NCBI GenBank assembly: GCA_002423395.1
Contig: DIVZ01000003.1
Coordinates: 62,001-126,000 of the forward strand
DNA from: Eubacteriaceae bacterium UBA6119
GTDB lineage: Bacteria; Bacillota; Clostridia; Eubacteriales; UBA1433
Direction: 5' to 3'
DNA length: 64,000 bases
The translations under genes and the position numbers were made by a program. The notes beneath the pieces were generated by a model that saw only the letters and a program-made list of their open reading frames with translations, was not told the DNA's origin and did no database searches. The first letter of the stretch is position 1; each line of letters starts with the position of its first letter. This document shows, one piece after another, positions 43,713 through 53,529 of the stretch.

Positions 43713-44348
43713 ATGCCTAAGGATACATTTTTTAATCTCAACGAAGAAAAGCAAATAAAGGTGGTGAAGTCTGCAGTAAGCGAATTTTTAGGCAAAGGGT
43801 ACGAAAAAGGCAATATTGAAACTATTGCAAAAAATGCGGGTGTTGCAAAAGGAAGCATGTATCAATACTTTGAAAATAAGCAGGAGCTGTTTATGTACTG
43901 CGTGCATTGGTCGGTTGAATATTTTATAAATAAATATCAACAACAGCTTGCGCCTGCGGAAGTGAATATTTTTGATTATTTTTATGACAGTGCGGCGAAG
44001 ATATTAGACCAGATTAAAGATGATAAAGAAATAGCAATATTTATCCAGGATGTTTTTATAGGCAGATATAAATCTTTCACAGATAAGTCTTTTCAGGTTA
44101 TGATGGCGGCATCCGATGAATATATGCAAAAACTTATTAAAGACGGACAAAATAACGGTAGCATACGCAGTGACATTGACGATAAAATTCTCGCCATGTT
44201 TATGACGGGAGCCTCAATAAAAATTAAAGAATACATCTTATCAAAAGCAAAATCAGAAGATATGAATATTGTCGATAATTATGATAAATATAATAATGAA
44301 ATTAGAGAAATGCTCGAATTATTAAAGAATGGAATGGGGTATAGATAA
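43713..44348 (+). CDS. TetR-family repressor
   Basis: 211 residues. The N-terminal helix-turn-helix region is VVKSAVSEFLGKGYEKGNIETIAKNAGVAKGSMYQYFENKQELF. The C-terminal ligand pocket is variable and cannot predict the inducer. It overlaps the ABC ATPase start by 1 base. It probably represses this tetR-ATPase-permease operon through the twin operators upstream (inference). Confidence 0.9.
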   Translation: MPKDTFFNLNEEKQIKVVKSAVSEFLGKGYEKGNIETIAKNAGVAKGSMYQYFENKQELFMYCVHWSVEYFINKYQQQLAPAEVNIFDYFYDSAAKILDQIKDDKEIAIFIQDVFIGRYKSFTDKSFQVMMAASDEYMQKLIKDGQNNGSIRSDIDDKILAMFMTGASIKIKEYILSKAKSEDMNIVDNYDKYNNEIREMLELLKNGMGYR

Positions 44349-45046
44349 TGTTTTTAGAAATACAAAATCTTAAAAAAAGCTATTTTAACGGCAATATCGA
44401 AACGAAAGTGCTGAAAGACCTTAATATGTCGCTTGACAAAGGCGAAATAGGAGTAATTCTCGGTCCTTCAGGGTCCGGCAAATCCACGCTGATGAATATT
44501 ATCGGAGGCATTGACCGGGCGGATGGCGGCAGTGTTAAAATAGATGGAGCGGACATTACTAAGTTTAATGATTCACACCTTACTAATTACAGACGTGATG
44601 AACTGGGATTTATATTTCAGTTTTATAATCTTGTGCCTAATTTGACGGTCGGAGAAAATATTGAAGTGGTAGCCAATATCAGCAAGTCTCCTATAAGCAT
44701 AGACGAAGTTTTAAAAGCTGTGGGAATATTGGATAAAAAACATCGTTTTCCAAGAGAACTCAGCGGAGGCGAGCAGCAGAGAGTATCTATAGCGAGAGCT
44801 ATTGTGAAAAATCCGAAACTACTGTTATGCGACGAAGTAACCGGCGCGCTTGACTACACAACATCCAAGGAAATTTTAAAACTTATTCAGCAAATTAACG
44901 CAAAGTACCAAACTACCATACTTATTATCACACACAATACAGCGATAAGCGCAATAGCGAACAGAGTCTATTGGCTTAGGGAAGGCCAGATTGTTCAGGA
45001 AAAAATTAATAGTGAAATATTACCGGCGGAAAGGATTGAGTGGTGA
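44348..45046 (+). CDS. ABC transporter ATPase (MacB/LolD type)
   Basis: 232 residues. Walker A GPSGSGKSTLM (about 37-47), Q-loop FQFYNLVPNLTVGENIEV, signature LSGGEQQRVSIARA (about 138), Walker B LLLCDEVTGALD, H-loop THN. This subfamily powers FtsX-type permeases that move lipids, peptides or drugs and sense antimicrobials. Partner permease follows. Confidence 0.93.
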   Translation: MFLEIQNLKKSYFNGNIETKVLKDLNMSLDKGEIGVILGPSGSGKSTLMNIIGGIDRADGGSVKIDGADITKFNDSHLTNYRRDELGFIFQFYNLVPNLTVGENIEVVANISKSPISIDEVLKAVGILDKKHRFPRELSGGEQQRVSIARAIVKNPKLLLCDEVTGALDYTTSKEILKLIQQINAKYQTTILIITHNTAISAIANRVYWLREGQIVQEKINSEILPAERIEW

Positions 45047-47295
45047 TGACACTTAATAAAAAAATAAAGAGAACGATACTTGAAAACAAGTCTCCGTATA
45101 TCGGCTCTTTAGTGTTAATTATTATCAGTTGTACACTCTATATCTTACTGAATATGCTCTCGGTTAATTTAAGCGAGTCCGTAAACTCGTTTGAACGCGA
45201 TTATATTCAGGAAGACGCAAGCTTTTCAACTAATGTATCTCTTGATAATATTTCCGAATTAGAGAATAAATTTAACGCGAAAATCGAGCAGGGAGCGTCA
45301 TTTGATTATAATATATCAGACAGCAAAACACTGCGAGTATTCCGCGTAAATGAAAAAGTAAACCTTCCCGCTATTATAGAAGGACGCGCTGTGCAACAAG
45401 GCGAAGTACTGCTTGATCCTGCTTTTGCTAACGCTAACGGATATAAAATAGGAGATAGTTTAAATATAAAAAATAAACCTTATAAAATTGCGGGATTTTT
45501 CTCGCTTCCCAATTACATTTATATAATTAAGTCTCAATCGGATTTATTAAGCGACGCAAATTCATTCGGCATAGCTATGATTAGTAAAAGCGATTTTGAT
45601 TCTTATAAAAGCGCAAAAACATTTTATTCAATTAAATTTAATTCAGACAATCAAAATGTAAAGACACAATCTGAAGCGTTCAGGGGCGAACTTACAAAAC
45701 AAGGAGTTGCAGTTACTCAATGGACGGATACTGCGAACAATAACAGAGTAACCTTAGTAACGGCAAAAATGGAAGGCATAGGCAAAGTCAGCACGCTTCT
45801 TCCTGTTGTGATACTTTTACTTACCTGCGTGCTTACCGGCATAGTTATTCTGCGCATGATTAAACAGGACTCTGTTATTATAGGAACGTTGTATGCGCAA
45901 GGGTACAGGAAAAAAGAAATTATAAATCACTATATGCGCTATCCGCTTGTTATAGCTATACTCGGCGGCGTAACAGGCACAATTTTTGGGATTATAACCA
46001 TTAGACCCATGACTGCTTTTATGCTGCAGTATTTTAATATTCCGCTGAGCAATTCTGTAATTTCACCAATACAAATAATTATTAGTTTGCTTTTGCCTGT
46101 ATTATTTTTAATGCTAAGCAGTCTTTATATTTTAATTAAAGAACTGCGCCGCTCGCCCGTCTCGCTTATGAGAGGTGATGCAAAAACAGGAAAAGTTAAC
46201 TTTATAGAGCGAAGGGTAAGACTTGATAAGTTTAAATTCAAGACAAAATTCAAATTGAGAGAGCAATTTAGGAGCTTGTCCCGTCTTATATTTTTGCTGT
46301 TCGGTGTAATTTTGGCAACTATGTTTTTGCTGCTTGGCTTCACGGCAAAAAGCTCAATGGATTATTTAATGGGTGAGAATATAACAAATACGCTCTTATT
46401 TAAATATGAATATATTTATAATACCCTTCATATCGATTATCCTTTGGAAGGCACAGAAGCTTTCAGCGGAAGCGAATTCATAATGAAAAAAGACAGTGGT
46501 GATGTTGCATTTACAATAAGCGGCATACAACCTGATACTCAAATGATTATTTTAAAAGATAAAAAAGGTAATGTCCTTAATACAAATGAGAGTATTATCA
46601 CGCAACCCCTTGCAGAAAAATTAGGCATCAAAGAAGGCGGCAGTTTTGAAGCGGTAAACCAAGTAACATCAAAAACATATAAGATTACAGTTGATAAGAT
46701 TGCCAATTCTTATATAGGTGAATACATCTTTATGCCTATTGATAAATTTAACAGTATGGTCGGCTATCCCGAAGGAAGCTATATTGGGTTATGGAGCAAG
46801 CAGAAGCTTGACATTGACGAAAAATATTTGTATAGCGTAAGTTCTGTTGATGACACAATAAATAACTTTAAGGCTTCAATGCAGCCGTTGCAAAGCGCGC
46901 TTGGGGTGATGGGATTGCTTTCGTTTATTATCGGGCTTGTGGTTATACATGTCGTCATTTCTTTGATAATCGAAGAAAACAAACCTACTATATCGCTGAT
47001 GAAAGTATTCGGCTACAGGAAGAAAGAGATTAATTCGCTGATACTTAACAGTCCGTGGATTATTATAGTATTAGGATATATTATAGGAATACCTCTGATA
47101 ATGAGTTTAATGGACTTAGCATTTAAAAGCGCGATGCAAAGCATAGACATTGCTTTTCCGATAGTAATTGATTATGTTTATATCATTGCAGGGTTTGTTG
47201 TAATTTATGCTACGTATGAATTATCAAAAGCAATGAGCAAGAGAAAACTTAACAGAATAGAAATGAGCGAGGCGATAAAGGCGGGGAAGGAGTAG
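45046..47295 (+). CDS. ABC transporter FtsX-like permease
   Basis: 749 residues from the ATG at 45046, overlapping the ATPase stop by 1 base (a GTG at 45040 is also possible). One N-terminal segment (about 18-40) and three segments at about 255-375; then one at about 420 and three more at about 625-735. The two large loops are probably extracellular. The FtsX modules include VTLVTAKMEGIGKVS, RLIFLLFGVILATMFLLL and MKVFGYRKKEIN. Substrate unknown. Exports or signals together with the ATPase; regulated by TetR. Confidence 0.88.
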   Translation: MTLNKKIKRTILENKSPYIGSLVLIIISCTLYILLNMLSVNLSESVNSFERDYIQEDASFSTNVSLDNISELENKFNAKIEQGASFDYNISDSKTLRVFRVNEKVNLPAIIEGRAVQQGEVLLDPAFANANGYKIGDSLNIKNKPYKIAGFFSLPNYIYIIKSQSDLLSDANSFGIAMISKSDFDSYKSAKTFYSIKFNSDNQNVKTQSEAFRGELTKQGVAVTQWTDTANNNRVTLVTAKMEGIGKVSTLLPVVILLLTCVLTGIVILRMIKQDSVIIGTLYAQGYRKKEIINHYMRYPLVIAILGGVTGTIFGIITIRPMTAFMLQYFNIPLSNSVISPIQIIISLLLPVLFLMLSSLYILIKELRRSPVSLMRGDAKTGKVNFIERRVRLDKFKFKTKFKLREQFRSLSRLIFLLFGVILATMFLLLGFTAKSSMDYLMGENITNTLLFKYEYIYNTLHIDYPLEGTEAFSGSEFIMKKDSGDVAFTISGIQPDTQMIILKDKKGNVLNTNESIITQPLAEKLGIKEGGSFEAVNQVTSKTYKITVDKIANSYIGEYIFMPIDKFNSMVGYPEGSYIGLWSKQKLDIDEKYLYSVSSVDDTINNFKASMQPLQSALGVMGLLSFIIGLVVIHVVISLIIEENKPTISLMKVFGYRKKEINSLILNSPWIIIVLGYIIGIPLIMSLMDLAFKSAMQSIDIAFPIVIDYVYIIAGFVVIYATYELSKAMSKRKLNRIEMSEAIKAGKE

Positions 47296-47320
47296 GGTTA
47301 GGTAAGAGTAAAAGAATTAA

Positions 47321-47348
47321 ATAGAGAGATTTTATCTCTCTATTTTTA
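47321..47348 (+). terminator. Terminator after permease
   Basis: Hairpin ATAGAGAGAT / ATCTCTCTAT with TTT loop, then T's. Loosely similar to the recurring terminator family. Confidence 0.8.
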
Positions 47349-47373
47349 TATTAAAGTATTAATAATTAATTAG

Positions 47374-47457
47374 AATTTTCTCTGTTCCGAATGGTATGAA
47401 GCACCTGCGAATAATGATAGACCTTATTTAGAAAAATGGATAGCATTACATAACTAA
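47374..47457 (+). pseudogene. Possible C-terminal relic of a lost gene
   Basis: A frame open from 47374 to a stop at 47455-47457 encodes CSEWYEAPANNDRPYLEKW, ending IALHN. It has the composition of a real C-terminal segment but no start or upstream part, and its own terminator follows (AAACTGTCT / AGACAGTTT, 47472-47498). A chance frame cannot be excluded. Confidence 0.3.
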
Positions 47458-47471
47458 CAGTATTTTACGCA

Positions 47472-47498
47472 AAACTGTCTAAATAGACAGTTTTTTTA
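47472..47498 (+). terminator. Terminator in the marR upstream gap
   Basis: Hairpin AAACTGTCT / AGACAGTTT, then seven T's. No intact gene precedes it. Confidence 0.75.
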
Positions 47499-47537
47499 TT
47501 TCCTAAATTACCCATAAAAAAATATTCAGAAAACCTA

Positions 47538-47583
47538 TTGCATTTTTTTATGTAAGCATTATAATAGTTAAGTGCTTAACTAT
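47538..47583 (+). promoter_or_regulatory. marR promoter and operator
   Basis: -35 TTGCAT (47538-47543), 16 bases, -10 TATAAT (47560-47565). A perfect palindrome ATAGTTAAG-TG-CTTAACTAT at 47564-47583 begins inside the -10 and covers the start site. This fits MarR autorepression. Confidence 0.82.
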
Positions 47584-47616
47584 TTAGATAATTATATATT
47601 AAGGAGATAAATAAAA

Positions 47617-48117
47617 ATGGACGCTGCATTAAAAGAGCAGTTCATACGCACTATGATGAGGTTTCGTAAAGTAGGGATGGCATTTCCTGCTGACCTCGAC
47701 ATTCGCATGGGCGAGCTTATGGTAATGAACGGTATTGCGGGGCATTTTCCGCCGGGGATTCATCCTGACAATGAAGCATGTAAGTTTAATTTGCATAGAA
47801 AAATATTTGTATCAGATCTTCAGCATATGCATCATATAACTAAGCCCGCAATTTCGCAAATGCTTAACGGACTTGAAAATAAGGGGTATATAAGCCGTGA
47901 AATGGATATGCAGGATAGGCGGAAAGTATCCGTTACTCTTACAGAAAAAGGACGGGACATATTAAAGCGCTCGAAAGAACACACGGATAAAATGATGGAT
48001 GAAACAATTTCTCGGTTTGGAGAAGACAATACCCGAAAACTTATTGAACTATTTTCGCAGCTTGTAGATATTTCAGAACAAATAAAAAATGAAACGGAAA
48101 GGGAAAAGACAGAATGA
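47617..48117 (+). CDS. MarR-family regulator
   Basis: 166 residues. The winged helix includes FVSDLQHMHHITKPAISQMLNGLENKGYISREMDMQDRRKVSVTLTEKG, with the wing motif DRR. Such regulators respond to drugs or phenolics. It overlaps the first ABC exporter gene by 4 bases, so it is the leading gene of an export operon, probably autoregulated through the palindrome upstream. Confidence 0.92.
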   Translation: MDAALKEQFIRTMMRFRKVGMAFPADLDIRMGELMVMNGIAGHFPPGIHPDNEACKFNLHRKIFVSDLQHMHHITKPAISQMLNGLENKGYISREMDMQDRRKVSVTLTEKGRDILKRSKEHTDKMMDETISRFGEDNTRKLIELFSQLVDISEQIKNETEREKTE

Positions 48118-50348
48118 TTAAACTCAGAGGATATTTAAAACCTTTTGCGGCAGGACTGCTTATTGCAATTGTGCTTTTATTCGGTCAGGCAATGAGCGAC
48201 TTAAACCTGCCTAACTTTATGTCAAAAATCGTTAACATAGGCATTCAGCAAAACGGTATTGATTCAACCGCTCCGGCTGCAATAAGCGAAAGCGGTATGA
48301 CGCTTATAAAGACATTTATGACTGATGATGAAAAAACGCTCGTAAATGACAATTACACTTTAGTAAGCAGTTCAGAATCGAACGAAAAAGGGCAGAAGTA
48401 TATTGACTTATACCCCAGTGCCGAAAATAAATTGTATGTAAAAAACAATGCAGATAAATCCATCAGCAAAAGCCTTGATGACGCATTCGGTTCAGCAACG
48501 GGAACAATGATGTACGCGATGAAAGATTTTGCCGAAAATCCAGGGCAGTCGACTGCTTCAAATGCTGCTGATAACTTAAAAGAAATTGACCTTGCGAAAC
48601 TTTATCAAATGCAGCCCATGCTGAATATGATTTCAAAACAAACAATTTCAAACGCTCATGATGAAGCAATCGCAAACGATGCGACAATACTTAATCAGAT
48701 GGGCATATATATGACAAAAGCTTTCTATACAGAACTTGGTATAGATGTATCGCATATGCAGACGTCATACATTATAAGAATAGGGCTGTTTATGCTTACA
48801 ATAGCTCTTCTCGGCGGAGCCGCTACAATACTGGTAAGCTTAATTTCATCAAGAATTGCAGCAGGCGTTGCGAGAAATCTGCGTAAAGACGTGTTTGCCA
48901 AAATTGAAAAATTTTCGCCCAACGCATTTGGTAAATTCTCAACCGCGTCCCTAATAACCAGATGCACAAACGATATAACTCAAATACAAATGTTATTAAT
49001 GATAGGCATACGCATGATATGCTACGCCCCCATTATGGCAACCGGCGGCATAATAATGGCGCTGAAAAAATCTGTTTCAATGAGCTGGATAATTGCTGTA
49101 GCTGTAATAACCCTAGTCGGTCTGATAATGATTGTTATGGCAATTGCTATGCCTAAATTTAAAATAATGCAGCAGCTTGTAGATAAACTAAACCTTGTGT
49201 CGAGAGAAAATTTAAGCGGCATGATGGTAATAAGAGCGTTTGCCACACAACAGCATGAGAAAGACAGATTTGAAAAAGCTAATGATGACATTACAAAGAC
49301 GCAACTGTTTATAGGCCGAAGTATGGTATCTTTAATGACAGGCATAATGCTTATGATGAACTGTATTACTTTGGTAATAGTTTGGGTCGGCGCGCATCAG
49401 ATAGCGGCTTCCTCAATGCAGGTAGGCGATATGATGGCGTTCATGCAGTACGCTATGCAGATAATAATGTCATTTATGATGATATCAATGATGTTTTTAT
49501 TCGTGCCTCGCGCGGCAGTGTCGGCAGTCAGAATATCAGAAGTGCTTGCCGTTGATGATTTGATAAAAGACCCCGAAAATCCAAAAGACTTTGATGAAAC
49601 AAAAAAAGGGCTTGTGGAATTTAAGAATGTGTTTTTCCGTTATGATAATGCGGACGAAGATGCGTTATGTGACATTACATTTACAGCAAAACCGGGGCAG
49701 ACAACTGCGATTATAGGCTCAACGGGTTCGGGTAAATCTACTATAGCCAATCTTATTATGCGGTTTTATGATATAAGAAACGGTGAGATAAGAGTAGACG
49801 GAGTAGATATAAGGCAGGTTGCGCAGAAAGATCTGCGAAGTAAGATTGGTTATGTTCCGCAAAAAGGCGTGCTTTTATCGGGTACAATTTCAACAAATTT
49901 AAAATACGGAAAAAAAGAAGCGGCAGATGATGAAATTCAAACAGCGGCGCAAGTAGCGCAGGCTATGGATTTTATTTCGGATAATGAGCATAAGTTTGAA
50001 GCCCCTATCACACAGGGCGGCACAAACGTATCCGGCGGTCAGAAGCAAAGGCTTTCAATAGCGCGCGCGCTTGTAGCTAAACCGGAAATATATATTTTTG
50101 ATGACAGTTTCTCGGCGCTCGATTTTAAAACCGATGTCGCGCTTAGAAAAGCGTTAAAAGAACATACAGGCGACAGTACCGTAATAGTAGTAGGACAGAG
50201 GATAAGCACTATTAAAAACGCTGAGCAGATTATAGTGCTTGATGAAGGAAAAATAGTAGGGAGAGGCACACATAAAGAGCTGCTTAAAAATTGTGATGAA
50301 TACTACGAAATTGCATCATCGCAGCTTACGCAGGAGGAATTGGCATGA
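48114..50348 (+). CDS. ABC multidrug exporter half, degenerate catalytic site
   Basis: 744 residues. The first membrane segment (about 10-32) is followed by an unusually large extracellular insertion (about 35-220, QQNGIDSTAPAAISESG and so on). Five more segments follow. The NBD has Walker A GSTGSGKSTIAN (about 538) and signature VSGGQKQRLS. In Walker B, FDDSFSALD has Asp in place of the catalytic Glu, the mark of a degenerate ATPase site in heterodimeric exporters. It pairs with the next gene, which it overlaps by 4 bases. Confidence 0.92.
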   Translation: MIKLRGYLKPFAAGLLIAIVLLFGQAMSDLNLPNFMSKIVNIGIQQNGIDSTAPAAISESGMTLIKTFMTDDEKTLVNDNYTLVSSSESNEKGQKYIDLYPSAENKLYVKNNADKSISKSLDDAFGSATGTMMYAMKDFAENPGQSTASNAADNLKEIDLAKLYQMQPMLNMISKQTISNAHDEAIANDATILNQMGIYMTKAFYTELGIDVSHMQTSYIIRIGLFMLTIALLGGAATILVSLISSRIAAGVARNLRKDVFAKIEKFSPNAFGKFSTASLITRCTNDITQIQMLLMIGIRMICYAPIMATGGIIMALKKSVSMSWIIAVAVITLVGLIMIVMAIAMPKFKIMQQLVDKLNLVSRENLSGMMVIRAFATQQHEKDRFEKANDDITKTQLFIGRSMVSLMTGIMLMMNCITLVIVWVGAHQIAASSMQVGDMMAFMQYAMQIIMSFMMISMMFLFVPRAAVSAVRISEVLAVDDLIKDPENPKDFDETKKGLVEFKNVFFRYDNADEDALCDITFTAKPGQTTAIIGSTGSGKSTIANLIMRFYDIRNGEIRVDGVDIRQVAQKDLRSKIGYVPQKGVLLSGTISTNLKYGKKEAADDEIQTAAQVAQAMDFISDNEHKFEAPITQGGTNVSGGQKQRLSIARALVAKPEIYIFDDSFSALDFKTDVALRKALKEHTGDSTVIVVGQRISTIKNAEQIIVLDEGKIVGRGTHKELLKNCDEYYEIASSQLTQEELA

Positions 50349-52243
50349 GCGAAGATAATAAAAATATAACTGCACAAAAAAGACCAATGGGTCCCAGACC
50401 GGGAGGCGGGCCGATGGCCATGATGCCCGGAGACAAAGCAAGAGACTTTAAAGGCTCGATGAAAAAATTAATAGGCTACCTTGGAAGATATAAATGGACG
50501 ATTCTGTTTGTTTTGTGCCTTGCCGTCGTTTCAACTGTTTTTATGATAGTAGGACCTAAAATATTAGGCAAAGCTACAGATGAACTTTTTAGCGGCATAA
50601 TGAATAAAATAGCAGGCACAGGCGGGATTGACTTTGCAAAAATAGGCACGATAATGCTCACGCTTGTGGGATTATACGTAATAAGCGCGTCGTTTTCCTA
50701 CTTTCAGGGTTTTGTAATGACTTCCGTTACAGCGAAAGTAACGTACAGAATGAGAAACGACATCTGCGATAAAATGAACAAACTGCCGCTGAAGTATTAC
50801 GACAAAACCACATTCGGCGATGTGCTTAGCAGAATAACAAACGATGTAGATACAATAAGCCAGACGCTTAATCAAAGTCTGTCGCAGATAATAACTTCAC
50901 TAACGCAGCTTATCGGCATTATTGTAATGATGCTTACAATAAGCTGGCAGCTTACTCTTGTCGCTCTGCTTATGATTCCGGTGTCTATGGTTGCGGTAAT
51001 ATTAATTGTCCGAAAATCGCAGGGACATTTTAAAAGTCAGCAGAAATTTTTGGGTATAGTAAACGGTCATGTTGAAGAAATGTTTGCAAGCCATGTTATT
51101 GTAAAAGCGTTCAGCGGCGAAGATGATTCCATAAAAACATTTAACAATTACAATGAATCGCTGTATAAAGCCGCATGGAAATCCAACTTTTTATCGGGCA
51201 TGATTATGCCGATAACGATGTTTATCGGAAACCTTTCCTTTGTCGCGGTATGCATATTGGGCGGATATTTTACGGCGATAGGCAATATGACGGTAGGCGG
51301 AATACAGGCGTTTATTCAATATGTGCGTTCGTTTACTCAGCCGATTACACAGATTGCCAATATTTCCAATATCCTTCAGCAAACGGCGGCAGCATCGGAA
51401 CGCGTATTTGAGTTTTTAGGAGAAGAAGAAGAAGTTAATGAAGATGAAAACGCGCTTAGCGTAAACTATAATGACGATGAACCTGATAGCCAAACTTCTG
51501 CGCATGTAAAAGATAATGTCACATTTGAGAGTGTATCGTTTGGATATGATGCTGATAAGCCTGTAATTCAAAACTTCAGCGCCGATGTTAAACTCGGACA
51601 GAAGATAGCGATAGTAGGCCCTACGGGAGCAGGCAAGACGACATTAGTTAAATTGCTCATGAGATTTTATGATGTTAACGGCGGCTCAATTAAGATAGGC
51701 GGATATGATATAAAACACTTTAAGCGCGATGAGCTGAGGAAAATATTTGGAATGGTGCTTCAGGACACATGGCTGTATAACGGCACTATTGCAGACAACA
51801 TCCGTTACGGCAAGCTAAACGCAACAGATGAGGAAGTAAAGCAAGCGGCAAAAGCCGCGCAGGTCGACCATTTTGTGCGCACGCTTCCGGAAGGGTATAA
51901 TATGATTCTAAACGAAGAAGCGAACAACATATCCCAAGGGCAGAAACAATTGCTAACTATTGCCAGGGCAATACTTGCTGATCCTAAGATACTCATACTT
52001 GATGAAGCTACAAGCAGTGTCGATACGCGTACGGAAGTGCTTATTCAAAAGGCTATGGATAACTTAATGAAAGGCAGAACGAGTTTTGTAATAGCTCACA
52101 GGCTTTCTACAATTCGCAACGCAGATTTGATACTTGTCATAAACAACGGAGATATTGTAGAACAGGGCACGCATGAGGAGCTTATTTCAAAAGGCGGTTT
52201 CTATTCAAATCTTTACAAGAGTCAGTTTGAGATAGCGGGGTAA
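50345..52243 (+). CDS. ABC multidrug exporter half, catalytic
   Basis: 632 residues. Six segments in the N-terminal half. Walker A GPTGAGKTTLVKL (about 425), signature ISQGQKQLLT (lacking the usual SGG), Walker B LILDEATSSVD with the catalytic Glu. This is the canonical partner of the upstream half: one has a good signature and bad Walker B, the other the reverse, as in BmrCD- or LmrCD-type exporters. The N-terminal segment is Gly/Met/Pro-rich (RPGGGPMAMMPGD). Confidence 0.93.
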   Translation: MSEDNKNITAQKRPMGPRPGGGPMAMMPGDKARDFKGSMKKLIGYLGRYKWTILFVLCLAVVSTVFMIVGPKILGKATDELFSGIMNKIAGTGGIDFAKIGTIMLTLVGLYVISASFSYFQGFVMTSVTAKVTYRMRNDICDKMNKLPLKYYDKTTFGDVLSRITNDVDTISQTLNQSLSQIITSLTQLIGIIVMMLTISWQLTLVALLMIPVSMVAVILIVRKSQGHFKSQQKFLGIVNGHVEEMFASHVIVKAFSGEDDSIKTFNNYNESLYKAAWKSNFLSGMIMPITMFIGNLSFVAVCILGGYFTAIGNMTVGGIQAFIQYVRSFTQPITQIANISNILQQTAAASERVFEFLGEEEEVNEDENALSVNYNDDEPDSQTSAHVKDNVTFESVSFGYDADKPVIQNFSADVKLGQKIAIVGPTGAGKTTLVKLLMRFYDVNGGSIKIGGYDIKHFKRDELRKIFGMVLQDTWLYNGTIADNIRYGKLNATDEEVKQAAKAAQVDHFVRTLPEGYNMILNEEANNISQGQKQLLTIARAILADPKILILDEATSSVDTRTEVLIQKAMDNLMKGRTSFVIAHRLSTIRNADLILVINNGDIVEQGTHEELISKGGFYSNLYKSQFEIAG

Positions 52244-52266
52244 GTGTAGTTAATATAAGAGTAATT

Positions 52267-52291
52267 AAAGAGAGGCAATGCCTCTCTTTTT
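52267..52291 (+). terminator. Terminator after exporter operon
   Basis: Hairpin AAAGAGAGGC / GCCTCTCTTT with AAT loop, then T's. It faces the end of the minus-strand lipoprotein. Confidence 0.85.
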
Positions 52292-52311
52292 ATTTCAATT
52301 TAAAAACAAAC

Positions 52312-52809
52312 TCAATCCACATCTAATATCAAATCCGTGATATCACCTTTTGAATAAACTAGATTCAAATCGATTTTTTCTTTTGTGCCGTCAGAATAAG
52401 TGAACTCCGCGAAATAATCATGCTCATGCAAATCCAGCCCCTGAGACGGAATTTTAATGCTATATTTATTATTTTTAAATAATGACAAGTAACCCTCGGA
52501 TGTGCTACGGCTTAGCGAACCTCGTACGCTGCCCAAATCCAATTGTATAATCTGGAGATTATCGGCATTATGACCTTTATATTCAATTTCATAATATAGT
52601 GCGGTAGACAGCTTTTTATCATTATAAGCGACATTGCGGAGTATTCTTATATCGCCGTCATATTCAGGCTTTATATAAAGATTTATTTTATAATTTTCAT
52701 TCTCGCCCGAATATTCACGGTAAACATCAGACGCGGCGCAAGATGAAAGAATAATAAATAAAAAAAGCAAAAGCGATAAATATGAAATTCTTTTTTTATG
52801 TATATTCAT
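52312..52809 (-). CDS. Putative lipoprotein of unknown function
   Basis: 165 residues. Signal peptide with lipobox LSSC (Cys about 24). The mature part is beta-rich: NYKINLYIKPEYDGDIRILRNV, GSLSRSTSEGYLSLFKNN, then KEKIDLNLVYSKGDITDLIL. No family recognised. It is on the same strand as the zinc-ribbon array upstream, separated by 52 bases, and may belong with it. Confidence 0.7.
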   Translation of the reverse strand: MNIHKKRISYLSLLLFLFIILSSCAASDVYREYSGENENYKINLYIKPEYDGDIRILRNVAYNDKKLSTALYYEIEYKGHNADNLQIIQLDLGSVRGSLSRSTSEGYLSLFKNNKYSIKIPSQGLDLHEHDYFAEFTYSDGTKEKIDLNLVYSKGDITDLILDVD

Positions 52810-52861
52810 AATATACCCTTCTGATTATGTTCAGTAGAAGAAAATTATATCAATTTTTATA

Positions 52862-53110
52862 TTAATGAAATAAATTTACCATATATATTATGTACGCAAC
52901 AACAACTATTATTATCACTATTATTCTTATAGTTACGCTTTTACGCGTATTCTTTATATTGAAGTTTTTACGAGTCTTTTGTTGCTGTATTTCAGTTGCT
53001 TCTTCCTGCGGTGCAGCATGCTTAGTCCCGCAGTACTGGCAAGTACCAATGCCTGTTATTTCATCATAATCCACATTTCCGCCGCAATTTTTGCATTTTG
53101 TATCATTCAT
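52862..53110 (-). CDS. Zinc-ribbon membrane protein (array member 1)
   Basis: 82 residues. The N-terminal ribbon TKCKNCGGNVDYDEITGIGTCQYCG is a CxxC...CxxC zinc site, followed by a polar Gln-rich stretch. One membrane segment near the C-terminus (about 58-78) follows. The short form has no extracytoplasmic domain. The ribbon is nearly the same as in the next four proteins. Confidence 0.78.
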   Translation of the reverse strand: MNDTKCKNCGGNVDYDEITGIGTCQYCGTKHAAPQEEATEIQQQKTRKNFNIKNTRKSVTIRIIVIIIVVVAYIIYMVNLFH

Positions 53111-53125
53111 ATAAAATTACCTGCC

Positions 53126-53419
53126 TTAACCTGAATATTTCAATGTCATTACAACGCCTACAATAATAGCTATGACTATATATGCAGCGATTAATATCAG
53201 CGCGACTTTTATAAATGTCATTACTCCTTTGGAGCGTTTATCTGTTGGTGCGTAACGTTTTTGATTTGGTGCGGAAACATTGTTTATCTGCTGCTGAAAA
53301 TTACCACCCGTTTCTTGAGGGATTGCTTGTTTTGTCCCGCAGTACTGGCATGTGCCTATACCGGTCGTTTTTTCAAAGTCTAAATCTCCGCCGCAGTTTT
53401 TGCATCGTATATCAGACAT
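53126..53419 (-). CDS. Zinc-ribbon membrane protein (array member 2)
   Basis: 97 residues. Ribbon IRCKNCGGDLDFEKTTGIGTCQYCG, then a Gln/Asn-rich linker and one or two membrane segments (about 68-92). It is most like member 1 and lacks the extracytoplasmic domain of the longer members. Confidence 0.78.
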   Translation of the reverse strand: MSDIRCKNCGGDLDFEKTTGIGTCQYCGTKQAIPQETGGNFQQQINNVSAPNQKRYAPTDKRSKGVMTFIKVALILIAAYIVIAIIVGVVMTLKYSG

Positions 53420-53529
53420 ATGTATTACCGCCTTTAATTTATAATATATAAAATATATATTTTATATAACTCAACTTATACGTTTTGTCAATGCCATTGC
53501 TAAACTTTAATTAATCTAAAGCACAAAAA

